From Flavobacteriales bacterium (lineage in GTDB: Bacteria; Bacteroidota; Bacteroidia; Flavobacteriales; UBA7430), in contig NYWQ01000022.1 of the NCBI GenBank assembly GCA_002685115.1, positions 7,343-17,555 on the forward strand: a stretch of 10,213 bases of DNA, written 5' to 3'. Both the position numbers and the translations under genes were made by a program. Each line of letters opens with the position of its first letter. The first letter of the stretch is position 1. Below the pieces are notes generated by a model. That model worked only from the letters and a program-made list of their open reading frames with translations, had not been told where the DNA came from and made no database searches. This document shows, one piece after another, positions 1 to 7,820 of the stretch.

Positions 1-499
1 TCATAATGATGGTATTTAAGTTAACATCGGCCCTTGTTTTGTTTATGGTTTCTCTTGTGAGTCCCTCGTTTTTTAATTTAATGGATTCGATAACAGCTTC
101 TATGTTTCTAGAAATCATTTTTTTAGTTGTCATGCTAATGGGTTTGTGGGCAAACACATTGACATTGTTTTCTAGATCTTTTAACGTTATTCCACTCGTG
201 TCTGGAATGTGAACGAATGCTACCGCATCACTCTCCTTAAACAGCAGCTTCACTTCTTCAACCGATTGCTCAAGAATTTGAGTGTTTATGGCTTCTAATT
301 TTTCAAATTTAGATTCAAATAATCCACTATCATCACATACCCATAGTGTTTGTTGATCGGTGTCTGGCGATTCTATTAAAAGAGGCGCTAGAATGAGTCC
401 AGCCATTAAAATAGGCCCTAATATAGTCATGATTAGGAACGACTTTTTTCGAACTCTAGAAAGGTATTCTCTCTTTATGATTAATATTATTTTGTTCAT
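1..499 (-). CDS. ABC-2 type (NatB/YhaP-like) transporter permease, C-terminus beyond window
   Basis: This is the membrane subunit of an ABC exporter, and only its first 166 codons lie in the window. I read it by translating the minus strand from the ATG at 499. The protein opens with a short basic segment (MNKIILIIKREYLSRVRKKS) followed by a hydrophobic helix at about residues 21-42. A soluble, presumably extracytoplasmic region follows, with no stop codon before the left edge. This layout is typical of ABC-2/NatB permeases, where one N-terminal helix is followed by a large external domain and several C-terminal helices; that later part cannot be seen here. The start overlaps the stop codon of the ATPase gene by 4 bp (ATGA), indicating translational coupling and a shared operon. 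The substrate is unknown. Sodium or another small compound is possible by analogy with NatAB, but nothing in the sequence decides it. Confidence 0.85.
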   Translation of the reverse strand, partial: MNKIILIIKREYLSRVRKKSFLIMTILGPILMAGLILAPLLIESPDTDQQTLWVCDDSGLFESKFEKLEAINTQILEQSVEEVKLLFKESDAVAFVHIPDTSGITLKDLENNVNVFAHKPISMTTKKMISRNIEAVIESIKLKNEGLTRETINKTRADVNLNTIIM

Positions 500-1404
500 G
501 CTAAATTTCCTTTTACTGTTCTAATAAATATTTCATTTATGTTGGGTACTTTTTCTTCAAATCCTTTTATATCGGATTGGTCAATTAAAAATCGAATGAG
601 TTCTGAGGCTGAACTTTCGTTAACAATTTGTATTTCTGCCTGATGCTTGTTTTTACTAATTAGCTGAAGGTGCTGTGGTAAATTATCCAAAAAAGTAAGG
701 TCAGTAGAAGCAAAGTTTACCTTGTAAATTTGTTGTTTGTATTGCTCTTTTATTTGATTTATCGGGCCGTCAAGAATTTTTTTAGACTGATCTATCAGTC
801 CGATATGGTCGCAAATCTCTTCGACAGACTCCATACGATGGGTAGAAAAAATAATGGAGGTTCCTTGGGCTTTCAGACCCAGTATTTCATCTTTTATTAA
901 GGTTGCATTTATTGGGTCGAAGCCAGAAAAAGGTTCGTCAAAAATAAGAAGTTTAGGTTGGTGTAAAACAGTGGTTATAAATTGAATTTTTTGCGCCATT
1001 CCTTTGGATAATTCTTCTACTTTTTTATTCCACCAGGGTGTGATTTCAAAGCGTTCAAACCAAATTTTTAATGCTTTTTTTGCTTCTTTTTCTGAGAGTC
1101 CTTTTAATTGTGCAAGGTAAAGGGCTTGCTCGCCCACTTTCATCTTTTTATACAACCCTCGTTCTTCTGGGAGGTATCCAATTTGGCTAATATGATTGCT
1201 GTTTAATGGTTGTCCGTTAAAAAGAAGTGCTCCTTTATCGGGCATGGTAATTTGGTTAATAATTCGAATTAAACTTGTTTTACCCGCCCCATTTGGGCCT
1301 AAAAGCCCAAAAATCTGTCCTTCTGGTACGGCTAGGCTTACATTATCAAGGGCAAGTTGATTGCTGTACGATTTACTGACTGAATTAATTTCGAGTACAT
1401 TCAT
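496..1404 (-). CDS. ABC transporter ATP-binding protein, NatA/YhaQ-like
   Basis: This is the cytoplasmic ATPase subunit that drives the permease encoded just downstream. In its 302 residues I see a Walker A motif (GPNGAGKT, 36-43), the YLPEERGLY segment in the Q-loop region (about 78-86) seen in NatA/YhaQ-type exporters, an LSKGM signature (132-136), a Walker B motif ending in FDEP (155-158) and the H-loop histidine in STHR (His189). Residues from about 210 to the end form a C-terminal domain resembling the DUF4162 extension of these ATPases. The signature has Lys where LSGGQ has its first Gly, which is common in this subfamily. The gene ends in a 4-bp overlap with the permease start. The first ATG at 1404 gives a normal N-terminus with the beta strand preceding the A-loop. 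Its promoter should lie in the 1405-1559 spacer, but I see no full consensus there on this strand. The transported substrate cannot be inferred. Confidence 0.93.
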   Translation of the reverse strand: MNVLEINSVSKSYSNQLALDNVSLAVPEGQIFGLLGPNGAGKTSLIRIINQITMPDKGALLFNGQPLNSNHISQIGYLPEERGLYKKMKVGEQALYLAQLKGLSEKEAKKALKIWFERFEITPWWNKKVEELSKGMAQKIQFITTVLHQPKLLIFDEPFSGFDPINATLIKDEILGLKAQGTSIIFSTHRMESVEEICDHIGLIDQSKKILDGPINQIKEQYKQQIYKVNFASTDLTFLDNLPQHLQLISKNKHQAEIQIVNESSASELIRFLIDQSDIKGFEEKVPNINEIFIRTVKGNLA

Positions 1405-1526
1405 TTTAAAATTGGATCTATTAAATTATGTTAAGCCTTAAATATAGTATTTTTAGATAGATTGCATTGTTTCTAATCTAAGAATTTAAATGCTTCTGAT
1501 AGGACGCAAACTAATGCATAAATCTT

Positions 1527-1534
1527 TACTTTTG
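1527..1534 (+). promoter_or_regulatory. candidate Bacteroidota -7 box for the M61 peptidase gene
   Basis: The octamer TACTTTTG matches the TAnnTTTG consensus and ends 25 bp before the peptidase ATG, implying a leader of roughly 20 nt. No good TTG -33 element is present at the usual 17-23 bp upstream. The remainder of the 155-bp divergent spacer (1405-1559) holds no other feature I can support. Confidence 0.45.
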
Positions 1535-1559
1535 AACTTGTAATTTTAGAAGTTAGTTT

Positions 1560-3272
1560 ATGCTACATTATACTTTTTCATACGCCCGACCGCACCGTCA
1601 TTTTATTGACATCGAATTTCAAATAACTGAACATACTGGCGCAATACTTATTTTGCAATTGCCTGCCTGGAGGCCAGGGCGCTATGAGCTGGCTAATTTT
1701 GCAAAAAACATTCAAAAGTTAGCTGTTTCAGATGCGAATGGATTTCCGTTAAAATTTGAGAAAATAACGAAAGATACTTGGAAAGTATCTACACCTAATT
1801 GCAGTACCATTAAAGTGTCTTACACGTACTACGCAAATGAGTTAAATGCAGGCTCTACTTATTTAGATGAGCAACAGTTGTATGTGAATCCTGTGAATTG
1901 TTGCTTGTTTGTTCCAGACCGTATGGATGAGGCATGTTCTGTTCGTTTGGATGTTCCAGAAGACTATAAAGTTGCTTGCTCTTTAGGTTCTTCAAAGCAG
2001 CAACTAACCGCCCGTAATTTTGATGAATTAGCCGAGAGTCCTTTTATAGCATCTGCGAGTCTCCAAAACAATAGTTACCAAGCAGCAGGTGTCCAGTTTC
2101 ATGTATGGTTTCAAGGCGTTTGTCAGCCAAATTGGTCTAGAATTCTAAAAGATTTTGAAGCCTTTACCCTTCAACAACTAAAAGATTTTACAGTTTTTCC
2201 AGTTTCCGAATACCATTTTATCAATCAAATTTTACCTTATAAGGCCTACCACGGTGTTGAGCATACAGCTAACACTGTCATTTCTTTAGGTCCGGGTGAG
2301 GAGTTGATGAGCCAGAAGATGTATGCGTCTTTATTGGGGGTTTCTTCTCACGAACTTTACCATACTTGGAATGTTAAACAGATAAGACCCAAGGAGCTTT
2401 TGCCTTATGATTACACCAAAGAAAACTATTCGCGAATGGGGTATTTGTACGAGGGCGTTACCACTTATATGGGCGATTTGTACTTAAAGCGTTCTGACGT
2501 TTTTTCGGATGCAGCCTTTTTTAAAACACAAGAAGAAAATCTTCAAAAACATTTTCATAATGGGGGCAGACTTAACCTTTCCGTTGCCGATTCTAGTTTC
2601 GATACTTGGTTAGATGGTTATGGGATGGGTGTTCCAAATCGGAAGGTATCCATATATACCGAAGGTGCCTTGTGTGCTTTCATGCTCGATGTTTGTTTTT
2701 TAGAAAAGAGTGCAGGTCAGGTTTCTTTACGGTCTTTAATGACCAAGTTATACAAAGAGTACGCTTGCAAAGGCAAGTCCTTAACCGAAGAGGACTACAT
2801 TCATGAACTCGTGCAATTTGGAGGTGAAAAGGCATTTTCGATTGTCGAAAATCATCTTTACGGTACCAAGGATTTTAGAAGCTCCCTAGATCAGGCCTAT
2901 GATTCGTTGGGCTTGCAGATCGAAGAAGTTGAAAATACCGATGTACTTGCCGCAAAACTTGGTGTAAAAGGAGTATTTCAAAAAGAGGGTTTGCAGCTCA
3001 CACATATACAAACAGACGCAGTTGCAGACTGTGCTAAAGTTGCTGTTGGAGATGTAATTATGGCCATCAATGGCGAGAAAATAACCAAAGAGTCCGTTCG
3101 AAGTCTAAACATCAAAGAATCCCTTGTGCTTCAAGTAAAAAGACGTTTTGAAACCCTTGATGTAAAAATTTTGATAGCTGCTCAATTGCATTACCCGCTG
3201 TTTAAAATTATTCCGGTAGAAAAGCCAAATGCGCAACAAAGCCATTTGTATAAAAAATGGATTAATGCCTAA
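1560..3272 (+). CDS. M61-family (glycyl aminopeptidase-like) metallopeptidase with PDZ domain
   Basis: This 570-residue protein is a predicted zinc peptidase of the gluzincin type. The zinc motif HELYH is at residues 264-268 and is followed by the sequence TWNVKQIRP, characteristic of family M61. The expected third ligand, Glu298, lies in YEGVTTYMGDLYL, 30 residues after the second histidine. An N-terminal beta-rich domain (about 1-170) precedes the catalytic domain, and a PDZ domain at about 465-545 carries the GDVIMAINGEKI core. PDZ domains often bind C-terminal peptides, so it may position substrates. The N-terminus is hydrophilic, with no signal peptide or lipobox, which suggests a cytoplasmic enzyme. 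The gene is transcribed alone and converges with ridA after a 4-bp gap (TTTT). The family is known to include glycine-releasing aminopeptidases; the actual substrate here is not known. Confidence 0.9.
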   Translation: MLHYTFSYARPHRHFIDIEFQITEHTGAILILQLPAWRPGRYELANFAKNIQKLAVSDANGFPLKFEKITKDTWKVSTPNCSTIKVSYTYYANELNAGSTYLDEQQLYVNPVNCCLFVPDRMDEACSVRLDVPEDYKVACSLGSSKQQLTARNFDELAESPFIASASLQNNSYQAAGVQFHVWFQGVCQPNWSRILKDFEAFTLQQLKDFTVFPVSEYHFINQILPYKAYHGVEHTANTVISLGPGEELMSQKMYASLLGVSSHELYHTWNVKQIRPKELLPYDYTKENYSRMGYLYEGVTTYMGDLYLKRSDVFSDAAFFKTQEENLQKHFHNGGRLNLSVADSSFDTWLDGYGMGVPNRKVSIYTEGALCAFMLDVCFLEKSAGQVSLRSLMTKLYKEYACKGKSLTEEDYIHELVQFGGEKAFSIVENHLYGTKDFRSSLDQAYDSLGLQIEEVENTDVLAAKLGVKGVFQKEGLQLTHIQTDAVADCAKVAVGDVIMAINGEKITKESVRSLNIKESLVLQVKRRFETLDVKILIAAQLHYPLFKIIPVEKPNAQQSHLYKKWINA

Positions 3273-3276
3273 TTTT

Positions 3277-3654
3277 TTATTTCACAGCAATCATACTAAT
3301 TTCTACATTAACATCTTTGGGTAAGCGGGCAACTTCTACGGTTTCTCTAGCCGGAAAATTTGCCGTAAAATACTGAGCATAAACCTCGTTAATACGAGAG
3401 AAGTTATCCATATCAGAGATGAATATTGACGTTTTAATAACGTTGTCGAAAGTCATACCAGCTTCAGCTAGTACTGCGCTCATATTACTCATTACTTGTT
3501 GTGTTTCATTTTCTATGGTGTCTAGTACAAGTTCTCCGGTTTCGGGTTTAAAAGCGATTTGTCCAGATGTGTAGAGTGTGTTTCCAGATAATACTGCTTG
3601 AGAGTAGGGGCCTATTGGAGTAGGAGCATTTTTTGTTTCTATTACAATTTTCAT
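3277..3654 (-). CDS. ridA: RidA family reactive imine/enamine deaminase
   Basis: At 125 residues this has the usual length of RidA (YjgF/YER057c/UK114) proteins. RidA hydrolyses 2-aminoacrylate and related imines produced by pyridoxal-phosphate enzymes such as serine/threonine dehydratase, protecting PLP enzymes from damage. Family landmarks are clear: the GPYSQA segment with Tyr17, the SGQIA segment (30-34), Arg103 in PARETVEVARLP (the residue that binds the substrate carboxylate) and Glu118 in VEISMIAV, equivalent to the catalytic-site glutamate of true RidA proteins. With both Arg and Glu present, an active deaminase is likely. The active protein would be a cytosolic homotrimer. The gene is divergent from the pabA/trpG-type gene across 38 bp and tail-to-tail with the M61 peptidase gene. 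I could not identify a consensus promoter for it in the short spacer. Confidence 0.95.
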   Translation of the reverse strand: MKIVIETKNAPTPIGPYSQAVLSGNTLYTSGQIAFKPETGELVLDTIENETQQVMSNMSAVLAEAGMTFDNVIKTSIFISDMDNFSRINEVYAQYFTANFPARETVEVARLPKDVNVEISMIAVK

Positions 3655-3663
3655 ATTATTGTT

Positions 3664-3671
3664 TAATTTTG
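3664..3671 (+). promoter_or_regulatory. candidate Bacteroidota -7 box for the pabA/trpG-type gene
   Basis: The octamer TAATTTTG fits TAnnTTTG and ends 21 bp before the ATG at 3693, predicting a leader of about 15 nt. The nearest upstream TTTG (3632-3635) is 28 bp away, too far for a normal -33 element, so only the -7 box is supported. The box lies in the 38-bp spacer shared with the divergent ridA gene. Confidence 0.45.
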
Positions 3672-3692
3672 CAGTTATTATTAAGCTAAGAT

Positions 3693-4253
3693 ATGAAAGT
3701 CCTTATTATAGACAATTACGATTCTTTTACTTTTAACTTAGTCCATCTGCTGCGGAATTTTACTGCGGATTTTGAAGTTTGGAGAAACGATGAAATAGAC
3801 TTTACGCGCGTGCCGGAATTCGATAAAATAGTATTGTCTCCTGGGCCAGGTTTACCATCTGATGCGGGGCAAATGCCAGACTTGATAAAACGCTTTGCCA
3901 CTTCTATTCCTATGTTAGGTGTTTGTTTGGGTTGCCAAGCCTTGGGTGTTTATTTTGGCGCCGAACTCTACAATTTAGAAAAAGTTCAGCACGGTGTTCA
4001 AACGCCAATAAGTGTTCTTGATTCAAGCATTTTGTACAAAAACTTGCCCAAAGAAATTGAAGTAGGTCGCTACCATTCTTGGGCCATTCAGCTCAAAGCA
4101 AACAGTGTGTTAATCCCTACAGCGTACGATAAAACAGGAGTGCTTATGTCATTCCGACACAAATTTTTGTCTGTTTTTGGTATACAATACCATCCAGAAT
4201 CGATAATGACTGAAGCTGGAAAGACGTTACTATTTAATTGGATTACTTCTTAA
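3693..4253 (+). CDS. pabA: class I glutamine amidotransferase, PabA/TrpG type
   Basis: This is a stand-alone glutaminase subunit of 186 residues, the usual length for PabA/TrpG. It would supply ammonia to aminodeoxychorismate synthase (folate pathway) or anthranilate synthase (tryptophan pathway). The catalytic triad is visible as Cys78 in GVCLG, with His167 and Glu169 in QYHPES. The N-terminus ([20 protein letters not shown]), the [12 protein letters not shown] oxyanion region (49-59) and YHSW (127-130) are all canonical. One departure is Cys81 where E. coli PabA and TrpG have His (CLGHQ becomes CLGCQ). I favour PabA because there are no trp genes nearby and the segment after residue 99 reads QHGVQTPI rather than the HGKxSxI common in TrpG. 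This is only a moderate preference, and a dual-purpose subunit is possible. No synthase large subunit is encoded in the window. The last 11 bp overlap the end of ribBA on the other strand. Confidence 0.85.
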   Translation: MKVLIIDNYDSFTFNLVHLLRNFTADFEVWRNDEIDFTRVPEFDKIVLSPGPGLPSDAGQMPDLIKRFATSIPMLGVCLGCQALGVYFGAELYNLEKVQHGVQTPISVLDSSILYKNLPKEIEVGRYHSWAIQLKANSVLIPTAYDKTGVLMSFRHKFLSVFGIQYHPESIMTEAGKTLLFNWITS

Positions 4254-5451
4254 ACTCGTGTCCCATTTTATCTTTTTTGGTTTTCAGATAAAATGCATTG
4301 TGCTTGTTAGCAGTAATTTCTAGCGGAACATTTTCAACAATTTCCAGTCCATAGCCAATTAAACCCGCTCTTTTTTTAGGGTTGTTGGTCATGAGTCTTA
4401 ATTTGTTTGCACCCAGGTCGTGTAGTATTTGTGCACCAACGCCGTAGTCTCTTTCGTCTGGTTTAAAGCCCAGTTTTTCGTTGGCTTCTACCGTATCAAA
4501 ACCTTGTTCTTGAAGATTGTAAGCCTTTAGTTTGTTAATAAAGCCTATCCCTCTTCCTTCTTGGTTCATGTATACAATAACACCCTTTCCTTCTTTTTCT
4601 ACCATTTGCATAGCATGGGCAAGTTGAGGGCCACAATCGCACTTGCATGAGCCAAATATATCGCCTGTAATACAAGAAGAGTGTACGCGAACTAAAACAG
4701 GTTCATCTTTTTTCCATTCGCCTTTGTGTAGGGCAATGTGGTGTCTGCCTGTATTTACTTGCTTGTAGGCTGTTAGTATAAAATCACCATGTTCGGTGGG
4801 TAAATTTATGGTTTCAACTTTCTCAATCAAACTTTCTTTTTGCATTCGGTAGGCAACCAAATCTTCAATAGAAATGAGTTTTAAGTTGTGTTTTTTAGCA
4901 ATTTTTTTTAATTCCGGAAGACGCGCCATTGTTCCGTCTTCATTCATTATTTCTACAATAACTCCAGCTGGTTTTAGGCCTGCCAATCGAGCCAAATCCA
5001 CCGAGGCCTCAGTATGACCTGTTCGTCTTAAAACACCGCCTTTTTTCGCTTTTAGTGGAAAGATGTGCCCTGGTCTTCCTAAATCTTCGGGTTTCGTTTT
5101 TTCGTCTATTAAAGCAAGTACTGTTTTTGCTCTGTCGCTAGCCGAAATTCCTGTGGTGCATCCTGCGCCAATTAAATCTACAGAAACCGTAAATTGAGTT
5201 TGATTGGGATCGGTGTTTTTACCTACCATCATCTCTAAATTCAACGCATCAGCTCTTTCCTCGAGTATAGGTGTGCATATTAAGCCCCGCCCATGAGTTG
5301 CCATAAAGTTGATCATTTCTGGGGTAGTCATTTCAGCAGCAGCCACAAAATCGCCTTCATTCTCACGATCCTCGTCGTCCACAACAATCACTACTTTTCC
5401 CTTGCGAATGTCTTCTAAGGCTTCTTCTATGGTGTTAAGCTTACTGAGCAT
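4243..5451 (-). CDS. ribBA: bifunctional DHBP synthase / GTP cyclohydrolase II
   Basis: This fused enzyme supplies both precursors of riboflavin: 3,4-dihydroxy-2-butanone 4-phosphate from ribulose 5-phosphate, and the pyrimidine precursor from GTP. With the ATG at 5451 it has 402 residues, typical for RibBA. The RibB half (about 1-203) shows [10 protein letters not shown] (25-34), [10 protein letters not shown] (99-108) and [17 protein letters not shown] followed by RRTGHTEA (125-149). The RibA half (about 207-400) shows the zinc cysteines Cys260, Cys271 and Cys273 plus an extra Cys269, and the active-site NQEGRGIG with Arg300. Both halves therefore look functional. An upstream in-frame TTG (5469) would add six residues, but it sits inside a TAnnTTTG promoter box, so I reject it as the start. 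No FMN riboswitch is present. The gene follows the glycosyltransferase cluster and ends in an 11-bp antisense overlap with the pabA-type gene. Confidence 0.95.
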   Translation of the reverse strand: MLSKLNTIEEALEDIRKGKVVIVVDDEDRENEGDFVAAAEMTTPEMINFMATHGRGLICTPILEERADALNLEMMVGKNTDPNQTQFTVSVDLIGAGCTTGISASDRAKTVLALIDEKTKPEDLGRPGHIFPLKAKKGGVLRRTGHTEASVDLARLAGLKPAGVIVEIMNEDGTMARLPELKKIAKKHNLKLISIEDLVAYRMQKESLIEKVETINLPTEHGDFILTAYKQVNTGRHHIALHKGEWKKDEPVLVRVHSSCITGDIFGSCKCDCGPQLAHAMQMVEKEGKGVIVYMNQEGRGIGFINKLKAYNLQEQGFDTVEANEKLGFKPDERDYGVGAQILHDLGANKLRLMTNNPKKRAGLIGYGLEIVENVPLEITANKHNAFYLKTKKDKMGHEFKK

Positions 5452-5466
5452 AGTTATTTTTTTTTG

Positions 5467-5474
5467 CAAAGATA
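5467..5474 (-). promoter_or_regulatory. candidate -7 box for ribBA
   Basis: On the minus strand the octamer TATCTTTG fits TAnnTTTG. It starts one base after the stop codon of the preceding glycosyltransferase gene and ends 15 bp before the ribBA ATG. The predicted leader would be about 10 nt and very A-rich (A9 run then TAACT). No clear TTG -33 element is seen. If used, ribBA can be expressed independently of the upstream genes. Confidence 0.5.
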
Positions 5475-6641
5475 CTAATTACTGTAGAACATTTTGTTTA
5501 GTTTCTCTGTGGTTTTAGACCATTCGAAGGTGTTTTTAACAAATTCATGTCCGTTGATAGAAACCTGTGTTCTTTTCGCCTCATTTTGTAAAAGCTCAAG
5601 ACATAAAGCGGCGAGTTCTTCCTTTGTGTTTCCTACAAGGAGTGCCTGTTCAGGCGCGTTAATCGGATTTGCCGCCAGGCTAGTACTTATACACGGTTTA
5701 TTCATTGCCATCGCTTCGAGCAATTTGTTTTGTAATCCAGTTCCTATTCTCATGGGCGCAATAAATAGGGTAGAGCTCGCATAGGCTTTTCTTATGTCTT
5801 GCATCCATCCACTTACTGTAACCGAATTGGATTGAAGTTTAAGTACAGCTTTGGAGGGCTGTGTTCCGGCCAATAGAATTTTTATTTTAGGGATTTCCTT
5901 TTGTAAAATAGGCAGAAGATCTTTGCATAAAAATTCTGCAGCATCAATGTTAGGTGCGTATCCCATATTTCCTACAAAAACGATGTCGTATTTTATTTCG
6001 GTCTTTTGAGGCTTGAAATGAGCGAAGTCAACCCCGTTTTTAATAATTTTTATCTCTAAATTTTTAGGGTGGTTGACAAACGCTCTGTCTTCTTTTGTAA
6101 TAATGGTGTGGTTGTTAAACTTCCGAAACAAACTACGTTCATAGTCTCTTTGTTTAGAAGCCTCCCATAGGTAAAGCCATTTGAGGTATAATGGCGCTTT
6201 ATGAGCGCGTCTTTCCATTCCCTTAGAAAACACATCCATGTAGTCTATGGTTTTTGGCTCCTTAGCGTTTTTTACATATTCTGCAGCTCTGGTAAGTTGG
6301 CAATAAATGTGCTCAGGCTTTACTTTTTGCACTAAATTATGTACGGTTTTTTTGGCTTTTTTAGTGGTAAATAATGCTGTTTGAAATGGTGTTTTTGTGG
6401 CTAGCGCTTTTGCTAAGCTCAAGAGTATTTGAAGTGCCGATAATTTAAGGATGAATACTTCCTTACAGAATGACTTTAATTCTTGATAGGCGGCAGGGTT
6501 TTGTTTAGAAAAGGGCAACTGAAGGGCGCACAAATAAACATCATGGTCTTTAGCTAAGGATTTCATTTGGTGGTAAATTCTTAGTTTGTCTCCTTTGTCT
6601 AAAGGAAACGGTATGCGAGATGTTATGATAAATAACTTCAT
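5475..6641 (-). CDS. glycosyltransferase family 4 (GT-B fold)
   Basis: This 388-residue cytoplasmic enzyme probably moves a sugar from a nucleotide-sugar donor onto a glycan or lipid acceptor at the inner membrane. The N-terminal half begins with a Rossmann-like strand and the basic/glycine segment [13 protein letters not shown] (9-21), typical of acceptor-side GT4 domains. The C-terminal donor domain contains [18 protein letters not shown] (221-238), LLAGT (256-260) and [17 protein letters not shown] (300-316), the E-x7-E-like donor-binding region. It resembles the 'sugar transferase' GT4 proteins found in exopolysaccharide clusters. Its ATG directly abuts the stop codon of the upstream glycosyltransferase (TAAATG), so the two are almost certainly co-translated. 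Donor, acceptor and linkage cannot be read from the sequence. Confidence 0.88.
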   Translation of the reverse strand: MKLFIITSRIPFPLDKGDKLRIYHQMKSLAKDHDVYLCALQLPFSKQNPAAYQELKSFCKEVFILKLSALQILLSLAKALATKTPFQTALFTTKKAKKTVHNLVQKVKPEHIYCQLTRAAEYVKNAKEPKTIDYMDVFSKGMERRAHKAPLYLKWLYLWEASKQRDYERSLFRKFNNHTIITKEDRAFVNHPKNLEIKIIKNGVDFAHFKPQKTEIKYDIVFVGNMGYAPNIDAAEFLCKDLLPILQKEIPKIKILLAGTQPSKAVLKLQSNSVTVSGWMQDIRKAYASSTLFIAPMRIGTGLQNKLLEAMAMNKPCISTSLAANPINAPEQALLVGNTKEELAALCLELLQNEAKRTQVSINGHEFVKNTFEWSKTTEKLNKMFYSN

Positions 6642-7820
6642 TTAAAACAAAGCCTTTAATTCTTCATTCACTGCGGATTTAGAGAAATTGACTTTGGCAA
6701 ACCTGCGTGCGCTTTCTCCAATTTCTGCTACTCTTTTTGGTTGGTCCAAGCAAAATTTCATGTGCTCAGCAAATTCTTTTGTTGTGTCGGCTATAAGAAT
6801 GTTTTCTCTGTGCTTTACTGAAATGCCATCTGCACCTATGCTTGTAGTGATAATGCACTTGCCTAGTGCCAATCCTTCTATAATTTTAACACGAATGCCA
6901 GAGCCAGAAAATAGTGGGATAAGCATAACTTTGTGTGAGTTCATAAAGTCGGTTGCATCAAGAACTTCCATATGGTTGTATACGCCAAAGCCTAAACTTT
7001 TAGTAAAACTCTCCGTCATGCTTTTTCCTGCAAGGTGCAGTTCGGCTGCAGAGTTACTGGCTACAAATTCATCCCAAACTTCATCTAACAGCCACGCAAT
7101 GCCAAATTGATTTGGTTTCCAGTTCATTGCTCCAATATGAAAAAAGTCTATGCGATCACTAGAGTCTTTTTGTAGCAAGTGCTTTTCATTTAAATGCAAG
7201 CCTATGGTCTTCGTTTTTTCAGGATTGTATTCGCTTATTTTTTTAGAGTCTTTCTCAGATATGGAGGCTATGGCATCTACCTCATTCCAGAATTTTAGTT
7301 CTTCTTTTTTTAAGCGTTTTACCTGCAATTTTAAATAAGCGCTGCGCAGTGCTGTGTCTTCTTTTTCGATTTGACTTTCCCAAATCTTGTGTTCTATATT
7401 ATGCGATCGGTAAACAAGTTTAGCGGTAGTTTGTTTTCGAACTGTTTTGAGGTAATGTTTCGTAAAAAGACTCTCGAATACAATAAGGTTAAAGGAATTG
7501 TTATTTAGTGTTTGTGTTACTTCTCTTTTAAAATCTGGATGCTTAAATCGAGAGGTAAAATAAGAAGTTGTTTGTAAGCATAAATTTTTTAAAGCTGCCC
7601 AAATACTAAGTTTAGTATCTATAGGGATGCTTTTGTAGGTTAAATTAGGGTGTTCTTTAATATTTTTGGATGGGTGTTTTTGTGTTTCAAAACAAATAAA
7701 GTGAACGCTTACACCTATGTCCAGAAACGCTTCTAACATTTGGGCAATAGCAATGCAACCTCCATCTGCTTTAGGGTAGGGAGGCTTGTGGGCAAGAATC
7801 AATACTTTTTTTGCTTCCAT
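6642..7820 (-). CDS. glycosyltransferase family 4-like protein
   Basis: This is a second GT-B glycosyltransferase, 392 residues long, distantly similar in layout to the one downstream. It starts with KVLILAHKPPYPKADGG (5-21), the acceptor-domain loop of GT4 enzymes, and has RSHNIEHKIWE at 138-148. The donor half carries HIGAMNWKPNQFGIAWLL (228-245), LHLAG (261-265) and FSGSGIRVKIIEGLALGK (304-321), in which Glu315 belongs to the donor-binding motif. No signal peptide or membrane helix is evident, so it should act at the cytoplasmic face of the inner membrane. The start codon lies 22 bp inside the end of the LptF/LptG gene, and the stop touches the next ATG, placing it firmly in one operon with both. 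A role in LPS or surface-polysaccharide synthesis is inferred from this coupling. The exact sugar is unknown. Confidence 0.86.
   Translation of the reverse strand: MEAKKVLILAHKPPYPKADGGCIAIAQMLEAFLDIGVSVHFICFETQKHPSKNIKEHPNLTYKSIPIDTKLSIWAALKNLCLQTTSYFTSRFKHPDFKREVTQTLNNNSFNLIVFESLFTKHYLKTVRKQTTAKLVYRSHNIEHKIWESQIEKEDTALRSAYLKLQVKRLKKEELKFWNEVDAIASISEKDSKKISEYNPEKTKTIGLHLNEKHLLQKDSSDRIDFFHIGAMNWKPNQFGIAWLLDEVWDEFVASNSAAELHLAGKSMTESFTKSLGFGVYNHMEVLDATDFMNSHKVMLIPLFSGSGIRVKIIEGLALGKCIITTSIGADGISVKHRENILIADTTKEFAEHMKFCLDQPKRVAEIGESARRFAKVNFSKSAVNEELKALF

Noticed and set aside
6..212. Plus-strand hydrophobic 68-residue frame at the left edge
   Set aside because: It is antisense to the permease gene, which is supported by the 4-bp overlap with its ATPase and by a family-like N-terminus. 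The hydrophobicity reflects the complementary strand.
1507..1514. Leftward -7-like box for the ABC exporter operon
   Set aside because: It matches only seven of eight positions (TTAGTTTG on the minus strand), lies about 100 bp from the start codon and has no -33 partner.
3254..3279. Possible bidirectional terminator between the M61 peptidase gene and ridA
   Set aside because: The AAAAAATGG...TAATTTTTTA sequence only gives a 4-bp A/T stem plus wobble pairs around a 5-nt loop, too weak to call an intrinsic terminator.
5452..5469. Six-residue N-terminal extension of RibBA from a TTG start
   Set aside because: The TTG is part of a TAnnTTTG promoter box, so it would lie upstream of the predicted transcript, and RibBA homologues start near the later ATG.
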